From Thermoanaerobacter wiegelii Rt8.B1 (GTDB taxonomy: Bacteria; Bacillota; Thermoanaerobacteria; Thermoanaerobacterales; Thermoanaerobacteraceae), in assembly GCF_000147695.2 (NCBI RefSeq), contig NC_015958.1, forward strand, positions 1,032,501 to 1,096,500: a DNA stretch of 64,000 nt, in the 5' to 3' direction. Of this stretch, positions 1 to 9,521 are shown in pieces (the stretch's first letter is position 1; each line of letters opens with the position of its first letter). Under the pieces are notes generated by a model, which saw only the letters and a list, made by a program, of their open reading frames with translations, was not told where the DNA came from and did no database searches. A program made the translations under genes and the position numbers.

Positions 1-1176
1 ACACAAGTTTTAAAACCAGGCCAACCAATAATGGTTCAAGTATCAAAAGAAGCAGTAGGCATGAAAAATCCCAGAGTGACCGCTAATATTTCTTTGCCGG
101 GGAAATATGTCGTTTTAATGCCTAATGTCGACTACGTCGGAATTTCCCATAGGATTGAGGAAGAAGGGGAAAGGAAAAGGCTTCAGGAAATTGTGAAAGA
201 ATTAAAACCTGATGGTATGGGGATAATTGTCAGAACAGCTGCATTAGAGGCGACAGAACAGCAAATGCGGGAGGATTTAGACGAATTAATTCGCTTGTAT
301 GAGAAAATACAAAAAGATTTTCAAAATGCTCCCCTTCCTTCTTTGATATACAAAGAAGAGGATTTTGCAATTAAGTATTTGAGGGATTTGCTTTCTGATG
401 AGGTAGATGAAATTGTGGTAAACGACAAAGAAGAGTATGAGAACATAAAAAGATATTTAAAAAATGTAGGAAAGGAAAATATTTCAGTTACTTATGAAGA
501 AGGAGACTTAATGGGGATTTATGGAGCAGATTTTCAAGTTGAGAAATTGTTAGAAAAAAAGGTATGGTTAAAAAGTGGAGGTTTTGTAATAATAGACCAA
601 ACAGAAGCTCTTACTGTAATTGATGTAAACACAGGAAAGTACGTAGGAAAATCTTCTTTAGAGGAGACAATATACAAGACCAATCTTGAAGCAGCAGAAG
701 AAATTGCCCTGCAGCTTAAGTTAAGAGATATTGGTGGAATAATTATTATTGACTTTATAGACATGAAAAATGAAAATTTTAGAAAGGATTTGCTGGAGTT
801 TTTCAAAAAAGAACTCCAAAAAGACAGGACAAAATGCAGTGTATTAGGGTATACTCAATTAGGGCTTGTTGAGATGACAAGAAAAAGAGTGAGGTCGCAA
901 GTAGGCTCATACCTTAAAGAAAAATGCCCTATATGTGAAGGGGAAGGGATGGTTTATTCAACTGAGTACATCTACAAAAGATTAAGGAATAATATAGAGA
1001 GAGTGTTGCGACATATAAAAGTGCGAAAAATCTACATAAAAGGGAATGATAAAGTTGTTAAAATCGCGGCAGAAAAGGAAATTGTAAAATTTTACAAAGA
1101 GAAATTTAATGTAGATCTCGAAGTTGTTGTTGACAATAACAAAAAATATGGCTATTTTGAGATAGAATTTGAATAA
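1..1176 (+). CDS. rng: Ribonuclease G/E family protein, C-terminal part (5' end outside window)
   Basis: The reading frame is open from base 1, so the gene starts upstream and the ATG at 31 is internal. RNase G/E cleaves single-stranded RNA in rRNA and tRNA maturation and mRNA decay. The visible part starts inside the S1 domain (PGQPIMVQVSKEA) and runs through the catalytic domain. The two metal-binding aspartate segments typical of the family are seen as IDVNTG (about residue 195 counted from the ATG at 31) and IIIDFIDM (about 237). The Zn-link motif CPICEGEG follows (about 299), and a short tail lacks the long scaffold of RNase E, so this is the RNase G-like short form. It lies upstream of rplU with IS/queuosine genes between, and ends just before a bidirectional terminator. 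Confidence 0.95.
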   Translation, partial: TQVLKPGQPIMVQVSKEAVGMKNPRVTANISLPGKYVVLMPNVDYVGISHRIEEEGERKRLQEIVKELKPDGMGIIVRTAALEATEQQMREDLDELIRLYEKIQKDFQNAPLPSLIYKEEDFAIKYLRDLLSDEVDEIVVNDKEEYENIKRYLKNVGKENISVTYEEGDLMGIYGADFQVEKLLEKKVWLKSGGFVIIDQTEALTVIDVNTGKYVGKSSLEETIYKTNLEAAEEIALQLKLRDIGGIIIIDFIDMKNENFRKDLLEFFKKELQKDRTKCSVLGYTQLGLVEMTRKRVRSQVGSYLKEKCPICEGEGMVYSTEYIYKRLRNNIERVLRHIKVRKIYIKGNDKVVKIAAEKEIVKFYKEKFNVDLEVVVDNNKKYGYFEIEFE

Positions 1177-1190
1177 AGAATCAATATGAA

Positions 1191-1222
1191 AAAGCTGCCC
1201 AAGGAAATTTTTGGGCAGCTTT
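1191..1222. terminator. Bidirectional terminator between rng and queF
   Basis: AAAGCTGCCC and GGGCAGCTTT form a 10-bp perfect stem around a 12-nt loop. The A-run and T-run at its two sides let it serve the converging rng (+) and queF (-) transcripts. Confidence 0.85.
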
Positions 1223-1226
1223 ATAT

Positions 1227-1628
1227 CTACTTTTCTTTTTCATATTTTGCCACAATTCGCGTGGCTATTCCACCTCTTTCTTGAAACTCACCTATTACTT
1301 CCATAAATTTTGGCTGTAGAAGTTCAACTAAGTCATCTAAAATTCTATTTATAGCATGTTCTTGCAGTATACCTACATTTCTATAGGAGGTGAGATAATA
1401 CTTTAAAGATTTAAGTTCTACTAATTTTTTAGAAGGTATATATCTTATAGTAAGTTTTGCATTGTCAGGTAATCCTGTCCAAGGGCAAACAGAAAAAAAT
1501 TCATTAGTGATATATTCCACAATAGTATTTTTTTCAGGGTATTCATATTCAATCGATTCTAAAACTTCTTTGTCAATCTTTTCATAACTGTAAGTGTCAA
1601 ATCTTCTCTCTTTATATTTATCTGTCAA
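1227..1628 (-). CDS. queF: NADPH-dependent 7-cyano-7-deazaguanine reductase QueF
   Basis: QueF reduces preQ0 (nitrile) to preQ1 (amine) with NADPH in queuosine synthesis; it is a cytosolic member of the tunnelling-fold family. The 133-residue length fits the short, single-domain QueF form. The catalytic cysteine is Cys48 in [10 protein letters not shown] and the general acid is Asp55. The family's glutamate-rich NADPH motif is seen as VELKSLKYY, followed by a QERGGI segment near the end. The start is a TTG at 1628, nine bases after AAAGGAG, and it overlaps the queT stop by 11 bp, so translation is coupled. It is the second gene of the preQ1-controlled operon. The CPWTG spelling (many relatives have CPVTG) keeps the nucleophile. 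Confidence 0.93.
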   Translation of the reverse strand: MTDKYKERRFDTYSYEKIDKEVLESIEYEYPEKNTIVEYITNEFFSVCPWTGLPDNAKLTIRYIPSKKLVELKSLKYYLTSYRNVGILQEHAINRILDDLVELLQPKFMEVIGEFQERGGIATRIVAKYEKEK

Positions 1629-2100
1629 ATTTCACAACTCCTTTCTTTTCAATTGTAAAAAGCAAAAAATATCCCGTTACCAAAAGTACAGTTTCAGCCA
1701 ATCCTACGCTTAAGAAAGTTGGAATAAATGGTATATTGGCAGAGATATTTAAAGTGATTCCAACAGATGCTGCAATCCAAAGAGCTACGAATACAGCACC
1801 TACCAATTTGTGAGTAGCTCTTCCAATGTAGTATCCAATTGTACAACCGATTAAGTTTGAAAGAGGCATAAAAATTAGCTCCATTGTGCCAGCAAATGGG
1901 CTAAACAAATTTGCAAAAAAATTTCCTATCATCATGGAAATGGCATATTTTTTATTGAATACTACAATGGATTTTGTAATTTCCCCTACGCGAAACTGAA
2001 GGGGTAAAAATGAAATAGAAGAAAATATAACTGTGAGTACAAAATAAATTGCCGCGACCAGAGCAATTTCTGCTAGATCTTTTATTCTTTTTTTGGACAC
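1618..2100 (-). CDS. queT: QueT-type queuosine precursor transporter (ECF S-component-like)
   Basis: This 160-residue protein has about five hydrophobic helices and matches the QueT (DUF988) family, the substrate-binding S component that imports preQ0/preQ1 with a shared ECF energizing module. The N-terminus carries a short basic segment ([19 protein letters not shown]), and the loop with FRVGEITKS is typical of the family. It is the first gene of the queT-queF unit, directly behind a preQ1 riboswitch whose 3' end overlaps its AAAGGAGG ribosome site. The pairing implies import of a precursor followed by reduction, that is salvage; no de novo queuosine genes are in view. The family call is good, the exact substrate (preQ0 or preQ1) is inferred. 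Confidence 0.9.
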   Translation of the reverse strand: MSKKRIKDLAEIALVAAIYFVLTVIFSSISFLPLQFRVGEITKSIVVFNKKYAISMMIGNFFANLFSPFAGTMELIFMPLSNLIGCTIGYYIGRATHKLVGAVFVALWIAASVGITLNISANIPFIPTFLSVGLAETVLLVTGYFLLFTIEKKGVVKFDR

Positions 2101-2110
2101 AAAATTACCT

Positions 2111-2145
2111 CCTTTGTTTTGTTAACTGGGGTTACTGCGACCCAG
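2111..2145 (-). promoter_or_regulatory. preQ1-I riboswitch (type II class, T. tengcongensis-like)
   Basis: Read on the minus strand the element begins CUGGGUCGCAGUAACCCC, continues AGUUAACAAAACAAAGG, and ends in the queT Shine-Dalgarno. P1 is CUGGG pairing with CCCAG, the loop is UCGCAGUAAC, and the A-rich tail forms the pseudoknot of this small H-type fold. I recall the crystallised T. tengcongensis element as nearly identical, differing by one extra A before GG. Because the tail includes the AAGGAGG site, the element most likely blocks translation initiation when preQ1 is bound. Confidence 0.95.
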
Positions 2146-2162
2146 GTGAGCATTTTGCTCAC
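2146..2162 (-). promoter_or_regulatory. Perfect hairpin directly 5' of the preQ1 aptamer
   Basis: GTGAGCA and TGCTCAC form a 7-bp perfect stem with a 3-nt loop, touching the first base of the riboswitch. It lies inside the predicted 5' leader. It has no T-run and is not a terminator; it could stabilise the leader or stack on P1. Confidence 0.6.
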
Positions 2163-2171
2163 TATAATCAA

Positions 2172-2200
2172 TTTTAACACAACTACTGGAGTAGTTTCAA
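2172..2200 (-). promoter_or_regulatory. Sigma-A-type promoter for queT-queF
   Basis: On the minus strand TTGAAA (2200-2195) is followed after 17 bp by TTAAAA (2177-2172). The predicted start lies just upstream of the hairpin and preQ1 aptamer, giving a short riboswitch leader. Confidence 0.65.
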
Positions 2201-2207
2201 CATAAAA

Positions 2208-3825
2208 ACTTTTTCGATAGTGTCAAGATACTGTAGGATTTTTTTAAGACAACCCCTGAAACTTAGTTAATTTCCGCCTTCAACTTATCATGCATTTTAT
2301 ATAACTTGCGCATATTTTATTGCTCTTAAAACCTTATATATTGGTGTTACTTTCCCTATATTCAAAACCGTAATATTATTTATTTTTTCATTTGTAGACG
2401 TTTTAACTCTCCTTACCGCCTCTTTTATTTGCTTCTTCGTTAATTTGTAGCTCCCTTCATTTATATTCTCTTTCTTACCCCATTCTATTTCTCTCAAATC
2501 TCCTCCATTCTTGCTGAATACTCTTAATTTCGCCATTAACTTTAATCCTTCTCTACTCCATCCTAATGGATTCCTACTTAATCTAGAAGAAAATACATGA
2601 CTTATATGCCCTTCTGCACTGCACCCTATTACATCTTTGTCTTTACTGTATATCTCTACTCCTTCCCAATTATTTAGTATGTACCTCTTCGCCTCTTTTA
2701 CCTTCTCTTTTTCTCTCTCTTCCTTTGTTACCTTTATTAGTTCATTAAATACCTTCTTTAGTTCTTCTTTATCTCCTTCATTTATTGCTCTCCATATCTT
2801 ATCCCTGTATTTTGGCTCTTTCGATGTAGCTTTTAATACGTATTTGTTTAAATGATATCTGTCTAACACAAACCTTGATTTTACTATCCACTCTAATCCT
2901 TCTTTTATCCACGGCGCTCCATCTCCTGCTATGTATATCTTCTCTATCTTCTCTTCCTTGTAATTTTCTTCTATGTAATTTGCTACATCTATCCATATGT
3001 CTTCAGCTTTCTCTCCCTACGTATGCCTTGTAATACACATTTTTTCAGTACGTTTCTTCCGTTTCTCTCTTCCCTCCCTTCATGTATGTACACCAATCGA
3101 GGTGTTTCATCTCCACCCTCTTGTAAAGGTACATGGTCTTCATCTGCCTCTATGTATAATATGTATAATACCTTTACTTCTTTCTTCTCTTTTATTTCTC
3201 TCTTTACTTCTACTTCTCCTATTTCCCTTATTGCGTTTAATACCGTCTGTTTACTTAGCTCCTCTGGACATGCTTTTTTACTACTTCTTTCATATGATTC
3301 TTCTATCGCGTTTTCTACTAACTTTATCTTTACTCCCTTTTCTATCCTATCGTGCCGCCCTATCTCTAATGCATCATCCACCAAATATGTATATCTCCCA
3401 TCCTGCCTAGATTTGTAATATGTCCTCTCATATTCAATATCTCCAAGAATTGTCGTTAACCTCTTTTTATCTTTTCTTTCTACTATCCATTTTTCTTTCC
3501 TTCTCTTGTCTTCTTTTATTATCCTATCTAACTCTTCAATAATTGCTTCTATTACTTCACTACCTAGTTTGTCCGTGATTTCCTTTATTCTTGCTACAAG
3601 TCTTGTAATATCCATTCCTTCGTTTAATAAATCACCAAAAATTTCTATCACTTCTCTAGTGAAATTTAGAGCATTTTGTAGTATAATATCTTCAAAAATA
3701 TATTTTTTCACAAGAGACACCCCTTCCTGTGATGTTTTGTTTCCTATTTCTATTTTATCACAGGGGTTGTCTCTTGTTTTTTTCACTTTAAAAATCCTAC
3801 GATAATTTTACACTATCACTTTTTC
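2208..3825 (-). mobile_element. ISLre2-family insertion sequence, with 8-bp target duplication
   Basis: The element spans 2216-3817 (1602 bp) between two perfect copies of ACTTTTTC (2208-2215 and 3818-3825), read as the target duplication. The outer 24 bases at each end (2216-2239 and 3794-3817) are imperfect inverted repeats with about 19 matches, starting GATAGTGT and sharing GTAGGAT. A subterminal AGACAACCCCTG also recurs in inverted orientation near both ends. It carries one frameshifted UPF0236/ISLre2 transposase gene. The left end lies 15 bp upstream of the queT -35 box. Confidence 0.85.
2297..3711 (-). pseudogene. ISLre2-family (UPF0236) transposase, frameshifted
   Basis: The first segment (start GTG 3711 after AGGAAGGGG; an in-frame GTG also lies at 3786) shows typical ISLre2 features: a lysine/glutamate-rich N-terminus, [12 protein letters not shown], and EADEDHV with candidate acidic catalytic residues. 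Near 3008-3015 the frame is lost in a GA repeat: GAGAGAAA stands where GAGAAA would read RREKAEDIW. An extra GA dinucleotide is the simplest lesion. The second segment then continues in the new frame with [21 protein letters not shown] and a normal C-terminus ending at 2297. The transposase should therefore be inactive unless supplied in trans. Confidence 0.88.
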
Positions 3826-3890
3826 TATCAATTAAATGATAAAAGTAAACAATGATGTTTTTGTCATTATCGAAAAATTTATAATTTTTA

Positions 3891-3920
3891 TTGACAATCA
3901 TAATTTGTATAATTTATCAT
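3891..3920 (+). promoter_or_regulatory. Predicted promoter for lapA
   Basis: TTGACA (3891-3896) and TATCAT (3915-3920) with an 18-bp spacer precede the lapA ribosome site. The spacing is slightly long and the region is very AT-rich, so the -10 assignment is uncertain. Confidence 0.5.
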
Positions 3921-3972
3921 AAAGGTAGAAAGGTGTTAATGAGTGTTACTGAAGATGGGGGAGGTGAATTTT

Positions 3973-4344
3973 GTGAAGGGGCAATATTATACAATATTAG
4001 CTTTGATATTCGCAATTATAGTAGCGATTTTTGCTATTTCTAATGCTGGACCTGTGGATATAAGTTTTTTGTATTGGCATTATTCAATTTCTCAAGCTTT
4101 AGTAATTTTAATGTCAGCAGCTATTGGAGCTATAATTGTGGGGACAATAGGTTTGTTTGGACAAATTCGCTATAGCGTAACGATAAGAGGACTTAACAAT
4201 AGGATAAAAGAATTGGAAAAAGAAAAGGAAGAATTGAATCAAAAGGTTATAGAATTGCAAAACTATAAATTAGCGGAAGAAAAAACGAAGGAACAAAGCG
4301 ATGGCAAGGAAGAGGAGGAAGAAAAAGGAACACAAACTCTTTAG
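3973..4344 (+). CDS. LapA-domain (DUF1049) membrane protein
   Basis: This 123-residue protein has two transmembrane helices (about residues 5-25 and 38-60). The short loop between them contains NAGPVDISFLYW, the hallmark of the LapA/DUF1049 family. A charged coiled coil (RIKELEKEKEELNQK) and an acidic tail follow in the cytoplasm. In E. coli LapA works with LapB in envelope lipid homeostasis, but Firmicutes lack that pathway, so the role here is unknown. The start chosen is GTG 3973 because GGGGAGGTG lies at correct spacing; an upstream in-frame GTG at 3943 has no ribosome site. It precedes the L21 operon but has its own promoter. Confidence 0.8.
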   Translation: MKGQYYTILALIFAIIVAIFAISNAGPVDISFLYWHYSISQALVILMSAAIGAIIVGTIGLFGQIRYSVTIRGLNNRIKELEKEKEELNQKVIELQNYKLAEEKTKEQSDGKEEEEEKGTQTL

Positions 4345-4355
4345 TCGATTTTTAA

Positions 4356-4384
4356 TTGACAAGTGATATTTTATTATGTTAAAA
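4356..4384 (+). promoter_or_regulatory. Promoter of the rplU-prp-rpmA operon
   Basis: A consensus TTGACA (4356-4361), a 17-bp spacer and TTAAAA (4379-4384) lie directly upstream of the L21 leader. Confidence 0.8.
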
Positions 4385-4455
4385 TATCACTTGCGGCCGC
4401 TCGGGACGGGTTTTTAAATTTTTACCTTGTTTCCCGGCGAGACTGGATGGAGGAG
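4385..4455 (+). promoter_or_regulatory. Ribosomal protein L21 leader RNA
   Basis: The leader contains GCGGCCGCTCGGGACGGG followed by an A/T-rich bulge and CCCGGCGAGACTGG, matching the conserved Firmicute L21 leader, in which CGGGAC pairs with a distal CCCG segment. Such leaders are thought to bind L21 and reduce operon expression. It ends at the GGAGGAGGTG ribosome site of rplU. Confidence 0.85.
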
Positions 4456-4463
4456 GTGCAAAG

Positions 4464-4778
4464 ATGTACGCAATAATCGAAACTGGCGGAAAACAGTATA
4501 TGGTTCGTGAAGGAGATGTTCTTGCAGTAGAAAAGTTAAATTATCCAGAAGGAGAAGTTATTTCTTTTGACAAAGTTTTGGCTGTGTCAAAAGAGGACGG
4601 TAATGTAGAGTTTGGCAAACCCTATTTAGAAAATGTTAAGGTTAATGCCAAGGTTTTAGAGCATGGGAAAGGACCAAAAATAAGAGTTTTTAAGTATAAG
4701 CCAAAGAAAAATTATAGAAGAAGACAAGGACATCGTCAACCTTACACAAAAGTACAGATTGAAAAAATAATTCAGTAA
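4464..4778 (+). CDS. rplU: 50S ribosomal protein L21
   Basis: The 104-residue sequence begins [14 protein letters not shown] and ends with the basic [17 protein letters not shown] segment, both diagnostic of bL21, which binds 23S rRNA. Length is normal. The ATG at 4464 follows GGAGGAGGTG. It is the first gene of rplU-prp-rpmA and lies behind its own autoregulatory-type leader. Confidence 0.98.
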   Translation: MYAIIETGGKQYMVREGDVLAVEKLNYPEGEVISFDKVLAVSKEDGNVEFGKPYLENVKVNAKVLEHGKGPKIRVFKYKPKKNYRRRQGHRQPYTKVQIEKIIQ

Positions 4779-4781
4779 GCC

Positions 4782-5120
4782 ATGATTAGAGTAGAAATAT
4801 TGAGAGATCCAAAAGGGGATATTTATAAATTTAATATAAAAGGACATGCAGGTTTCGATGAGTACGGAAAGGACATCATATGTGCAGCTGTTTCTGCTAT
4901 ATCTCAGACAGCGGTGCTGGGAATAGAGGCGTTAAAAACTGTTAAAATAAAGAAAAAAATAGAAAGTGGCGATTTGCAGATTGACATTATTGATAAAGGT
5001 TTGGCAGAAGATGATATACGATTAAAAGCTATTCTGGAGACTATGGTTTTAGGCCTTAAAGATATTGAAGCGGATTATCCTGAATATGTAAGGGTTATGG
5101 ATAGGAGGTGCAAAAAATGA
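4782..5120 (+). CDS. prp: Ribosomal-processing cysteine protease Prp
   Basis: Prp removes the N-terminal extension of L27 in Firmicutes and relatives. The 112-residue protein shows the catalytic pair His22 ([10 protein letters not shown]) and Cys34 (DIICAAVS) with the usual spacing. It sits between rplU and rpmA, four bases after rplU, and its stop overlaps the rpmA start (ATGA). L27 in the next gene carries the matching cleavage motif, which supports the assignment. Formerly called YsxB. Confidence 0.95.
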   Translation: MIRVEILRDPKGDIYKFNIKGHAGFDEYGKDIICAAVSAISQTAVLGIEALKTVKIKKKIESGDLQIDIIDKGLAEDDIRLKAILETMVLGLKDIEADYPEYVRVMDRRCKK

Positions 5121-5404
5121 AACTCCAACTTTTTGCTCATAAAAAGGGTGTTGGAAGTTCCAGAAACGGTCGTGATAGTGAATCTAAGCGTTTGGGAGTA
5201 AAAAGGGCAGATGGCCAATTTGTATTAGCTGGTAATATCCTTGTAAGACAAAGAGGAACTAAAATACATCCAGGTGTAAATGTAGGAAAAGGAAAAGACG
5301 ATACACTTTTTGCATTAATTGATGGATATGTTACTTTTGAAAGAAAAGGCCGCGACAAAAAACAAGTAAGTGTTTATCCAGAAAGGAAAGTTGCGCAGAA
5401 TTAA
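5117..5404 (+). CDS. rpmA: 50S ribosomal protein L27 with Prp-cleavable N-terminus
   Basis: L27 lies near the peptidyl-transferase centre. The sequence starts [15 protein letters not shown]: the LQLFA extension before HKKG is the site cut by Prp in Firmicutes, leaving AHKKG or HKKG at the mature end. The ATG at 5117 follows AGGAGGTG at good spacing and overlaps the prp stop; an in-frame GTG at 5108 lies inside that ribosome site and is rejected. The protein has 95 residues. Confidence 0.97.
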   Translation: MKLQLFAHKKGVGSSRNGRDSESKRLGVKRADGQFVLAGNILVRQRGTKIHPGVNVGKGKDDTLFALIDGYVTFERKGRDKKQVSVYPERKVAQN

Positions 5405-5429
5405 ATCCTGGTTTATACCAGGATTTTTT
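5404..5429 (+). terminator. Terminator after rpmA
   Basis: AAATCCTGG and CCAGGATTT pair around a short TTTATA loop, followed by TTTTC. It closes the L21-L27 operon before the Spo0B-like gene. Confidence 0.8.
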
Positions 5430-5458
5430 CATAAATAATAATAGAAAGTGGTGGAAAA

Positions 5459-5674
5459 ATGGTGTCAGATGTGGAGTTATTGGTAGACTACATCAAACGA
5501 AGCAGACATGAACTTTTAAATGATTTACAAGTGGTATTAGGGTATGCTCAACTGGGGAAATTAGATAAAGTGATTGAATCTCTTCACATTGCAATTGACC
5601 ACCTTAATAGAGAAAGAGATATTTTTAATTCCGAGAATGCAGAAGAGATTATAAAAAATATCTTAGAGGGGTAA
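5459..5674 (+). CDS. Minimal Spo0B-like phosphotransferase, helical domain only
   Basis: The 71-residue protein contains RHELLNDLQVVLGYAQLGK, which resembles the Spo0B/Spo0B-type sensor-kinase dimerisation helix whose histidine is the phospho-acceptor; here it would be His17. B. subtilis has spo0B at exactly this place between rpmA and obg. Spo0B there is about 190 residues and has a C-terminal ATPase-like domain that binds Spo0F; here that domain is absent and the gene ends cleanly with a stop at 5674. Start ATG 5459, with GTG 5462 as an alternative. Position and motif support the relationship; whether it transfers phosphate is inference. Confidence 0.75.
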   Translation: MVSDVELLVDYIKRSRHELLNDLQVVLGYAQLGKLDKVIESLHIAIDHLNRERDIFNSENAEEIIKNILEG

Positions 5675-5700
5675 AAAATTTTGAAAAGTATATACTATAA

Positions 5701-6987
<1,287 letters not shown>

Positions 6988-6989
<2 letters not shown>

Positions 6990-7012
6990 AAGTGGAATTT
7001 GATTCCACTTTT
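6988..7012 (+). terminator. Terminator after obg
   Basis: AAAAGTGGAA and TTCCACTTTT form a 10-bp stem with a 5-nt loop, followed by ATTATT. It directly follows the obg stop. Confidence 0.85.
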
Positions 7013-7043
7013 ATTATTACTTTAATGAGGGCTCATGGTAAGC

Positions 7044-7073
7044 TTGTGCAATTTACCTCTTTTGATGTATAAT
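7044..7073 (+). promoter_or_regulatory. Predicted promoter for nadD-yqeK-LCP-rsfS
   Basis: TTGTGC (7044-7049) and TATAAT (7068-7073) are separated by 18 bp and lie about 40 bp before the nadD start. Confidence 0.6.
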
Positions 7074-7111
7074 GTATAATATAAAAGAAATATAAATTGG
7101 GGGATAGTAAC

Positions 7112-7747
7112 TTGGAAAGGGAGCTTAGACTTGGGATAATGGGAGGCACTTTTGACCCTATTCATTATGGCCATTTAGTTACTGCTGAAGCGGTAAGGTC
7201 TGAATTTAAATTGGACAAAGTGATTTTTGTTCCAGCAGGTAACCCGCCTCATAAGGTAAAGCGAAAGGTGACAGATAAAAAACATCGTTATTTAATGACT
7301 ATACTTGCTACAATAACTAATCCTTTTTTTGAGGTATCGACGATTGAAATTGACAGAGAAGGGTATACTTATACTATTGATACTATCAAAGAGTTTAAAA
7401 AAATTTATGGGGAAAGTACGCAACTTTATTTTATAACAGGAGCAGATGCTGTTTTAGAAATTTTGACTTGGAAAAGCGCAGATGAGCTTCTGAAAATGTG
7501 TAATTTTGTTGCTGCAACTAGGCCAGGAGTTGAAGGTAGTAAAATAGATGAAGAATTAAAAAAAATTAGAAAACTTTATGGAAATGTCATTTACAAAGTG
7601 ACTGTTCCCTCTTTGGCTATCTCCTCAACTGATATAAGGGAAAGAGTAGCAGGGGGACGACCTATAAAGTATTTGTTGCCGGAGTCTGTTGAAAGATATA
7701 TTCAAAAATACGGTTTATACAAAGAGGATGACGAAAATGGGGTATGA
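7112..7747 (+). CDS. nadD: Nicotinate-nucleotide adenylyltransferase
   Basis: NadD transfers AMP from ATP to nicotinate mononucleotide in NAD synthesis. The nucleotidyltransferase signature [12 protein letters not shown], with the HxGH motif, lies near the N-terminus, and the C-terminal [10 protein letters not shown] motif is present. The TTG at 7112 is preferred because GGGGGA lies seven bases upstream; an in-frame TTG at 7097 lies before the site. The protein is about 211 residues, normal for the family. It begins the nadD-yqeK-LCP-rsfS cluster common in Firmicutes. Confidence 0.95.
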   Translation: MERELRLGIMGGTFDPIHYGHLVTAEAVRSEFKLDKVIFVPAGNPPHKVKRKVTDKKHRYLMTILATITNPFFEVSTIEIDREGYTYTIDTIKEFKKIYGESTQLYFITGADAVLEILTWKSADELLKMCNFVAATRPGVEGSKIDEELKKIRKLYGNVIYKVTVPSLAISSTDIRERVAGGRPIKYLLPESVERYIQKYGLYKEDDENGV

Positions 7748-8321
7748 CATAGAATTTTTTAAAAAGAGATTAAAAGAGCTATTAGATGAAAAAAGATTTA
7801 AACACTCTATTGGAGTAATGGAAACCGCAATGCATCTTGCAATAAAATATGGAGCTGATGTCGAAAAGGCACAAGTAGCAGGATTATTGCATGATTGCGC
7901 TAAAAGCTATTCTGATGATGACCTTTTAAAACTTGCTAAAAAATATAGAATTGAGCTAGATGAGATTTTAATTCATGCGCCTTTTCTTTTACACGGTCCT
8001 ATAGGTGCACATTTGGTAGAAGAAATTTTTGGAATAAAAGATCAAGAAATAAAAAGGGCAATTGCTCTTCATACTACTGGTGATGTCAATATGAGCCTTT
8101 TGGATGAAGCAGTATTTCTTGCGGATTATATAGAGCCTAATAGAGATTTTAAAGGAGTAGAGGAATTAAGGCGATTAGCTGAGGAAAATTTAGACCTTGC
8201 TTTGTTAAAGTCTTTTGATAGTACAATTTGTTATGTTTTAGAGAGGGGACTACTTCTTTATGAGAAAACAGTAAAAGCTCGAAATCATATTCTTTTGAAA
8301 CTTGGGAGTGGAGGTAAATGA
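7737..8321 (+). CDS. yqeK: YqeK-type HD-domain Ap4A hydrolase
   Basis: YqeK proteins are symmetric diadenosine tetraphosphate hydrolases with an HD metal site. Visible motifs are [17 protein letters not shown] (the HD pair), HGPIGAHL and ALHTTGD, in the usual order. The ATG at 7737 is chosen for spacing from AGAGG; it overlaps the nadD end by 11 bp. The product is 194 residues. It lies between nadD and the LCP gene as in many Firmicutes. Confidence 0.92.
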   Translation: MGYDIEFFKKRLKELLDEKRFKHSIGVMETAMHLAIKYGADVEKAQVAGLLHDCAKSYSDDDLLKLAKKYRIELDEILIHAPFLLHGPIGAHLVEEIFGIKDQEIKRAIALHTTGDVNMSLLDEAVFLADYIEPNRDFKGVEELRRLAEENLDLALLKSFDSTICYVLERGLLLYEKTVKARNHILLKLGSGGK

Positions 8322-9505
8322 AAAAATTTATAAAGATTGTATCAATGTTATTGTTGCTGAGTTTATTATCTGTAGGAGTAGGAGGATATATCTATTTAAA
8401 GTCTTTGAACCCCTTAGATGTTTCTTTGATGAATAAAAATAGTGAAAACAAAAATTCAGAGGCAATTCAGAAAATAAATATATTGGTTTTGGGAGTTGAT
8501 GAAACATCGCCAACAGATCCAAGGCGTTCTGATACTATGATATTATTATCTTATAATCCTAAAACTAACAAAGCTTATATTTTATCTATTCCCAGAGATA
8601 CAATGATTAAACTTGACAAATATGGGACACAAAAGATAAATGCTGCCTATCCCATAGGTGGACCTCAACTGGCGATGGATATGGTGTCACAGCTTATTGG
8701 AGAGCCTGTTGATTATTATGTAAAGATTGGATATGAAGGTTTTAAACAATTAGTAGACGATTTAGGCGGAGTAGAGATGAACGTACCGATGGACATGAAT
8801 TATGATGACAATGCAGGGAATCTTCATATTCATTTAAAAAAAGGTGTTCAACTTTTGGATGGAGAGAAGGCTTTACAGTTGGTGAGATTTAGACATGGGT
8901 ATGCAGAACAGGATTTAGAAAGGGTCAAAGTCCAAAGGGAATTTTTATTAGCGATGTTTCAAAAAGCTAAAGACCCTAGTACTTTGTTAAAAATTCATCG
9001 TATATTAAAAACCATAAATCAATACGTAGAAACAAACATACCACCTACTACTATGTTAAAGTATGCAGATTATCTTTTAAAACTTGACAAAGACAATATA
9101 AAAACAGCTACTGTGCCTGGTACTCCTCAGTACATTGATGGGGTTGCTTATTATATCACAGATCCACAAGAAGTATTACAATTTATGGATAATTTAAATG
9201 ATGAAAGAGATGATACTGCTATCGCAGCTAATAAAAAAGACATAAAAATAGAAGTTTTAAATGGCGGTGGTATACCAGGAGCTGCTACAAAGACTGCTGA
9301 TTTGTTAAAACAACAAGGGTATGATGTAGTGAAGATAGGAAATGTAATAGGTACCACTTACAACACTACTCAGATAATCAATAGGACTGATGATAAAAAA
9401 ATAGTAGAAGATCTGAAGAAAATTTTAAAAAACGCTATTGTAGTGGAAGATACGAATGGAGACAGTAATGTTGATATAACTATAATTTTAGGGAAAAACA
9501 TATAA
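8318..9505 (+). CDS. LytR-CpsA-Psr (LCP) family cell-wall glycopolymer ligase with LytR_C domain
   Basis: LCP proteins attach polyprenyl-linked glycopolymers to peptidoglycan outside the membrane. The 395-residue protein has an N-terminal membrane anchor (residues about 5-28), then the LCP domain with LVLGVDE, RSDTMILLSYNP, SIPRDT and a RFRHGYAEQDLERVKVQREF block carrying the arginines that bind the lipid phosphate. A C-terminal LytR_C domain begins near residue 308 (KIEVLNGGGIPGAA). The ATG overlaps the yqeK stop (ATGA) after GGAGTGGAGG. Its partner glycopolymer is unknown. Confidence 0.92.
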   Translation: MKKFIKIVSMLLLLSLLSVGVGGYIYLKSLNPLDVSLMNKNSENKNSEAIQKINILVLGVDETSPTDPRRSDTMILLSYNPKTNKAYILSIPRDTMIKLDKYGTQKINAAYPIGGPQLAMDMVSQLIGEPVDYYVKIGYEGFKQLVDDLGGVEMNVPMDMNYDDNAGNLHIHLKKGVQLLDGEKALQLVRFRHGYAEQDLERVKVQREFLLAMFQKAKDPSTLLKIHRILKTINQYVETNIPPTTMLKYADYLLKLDKDNIKTATVPGTPQYIDGVAYYITDPQEVLQFMDNLNDERDDTAIAANKKDIKIEVLNGGGIPGAATKTADLLKQQGYDVVKIGNVIGTTYNTTQIINRTDDKKIVEDLKKILKNAIVVEDTNGDSNVDITIILGKNI

Positions 9506-9521
9506 AATGGAGGGTGATTTA

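Noticed and set aside
2799-2996. Open frame inside the ISLre2 element
   Set aside because: It is an out-of-frame reading. The true transposase continues in the frame of 2297-2869, upstream past its first ATG.
4656-4847. Antisense open frames over rplU, dnaK, lepA, pgpH and other genes
   Set aside because: They mirror strong coding genes on the other strand, lack ribosome sites and have no recognisable features.
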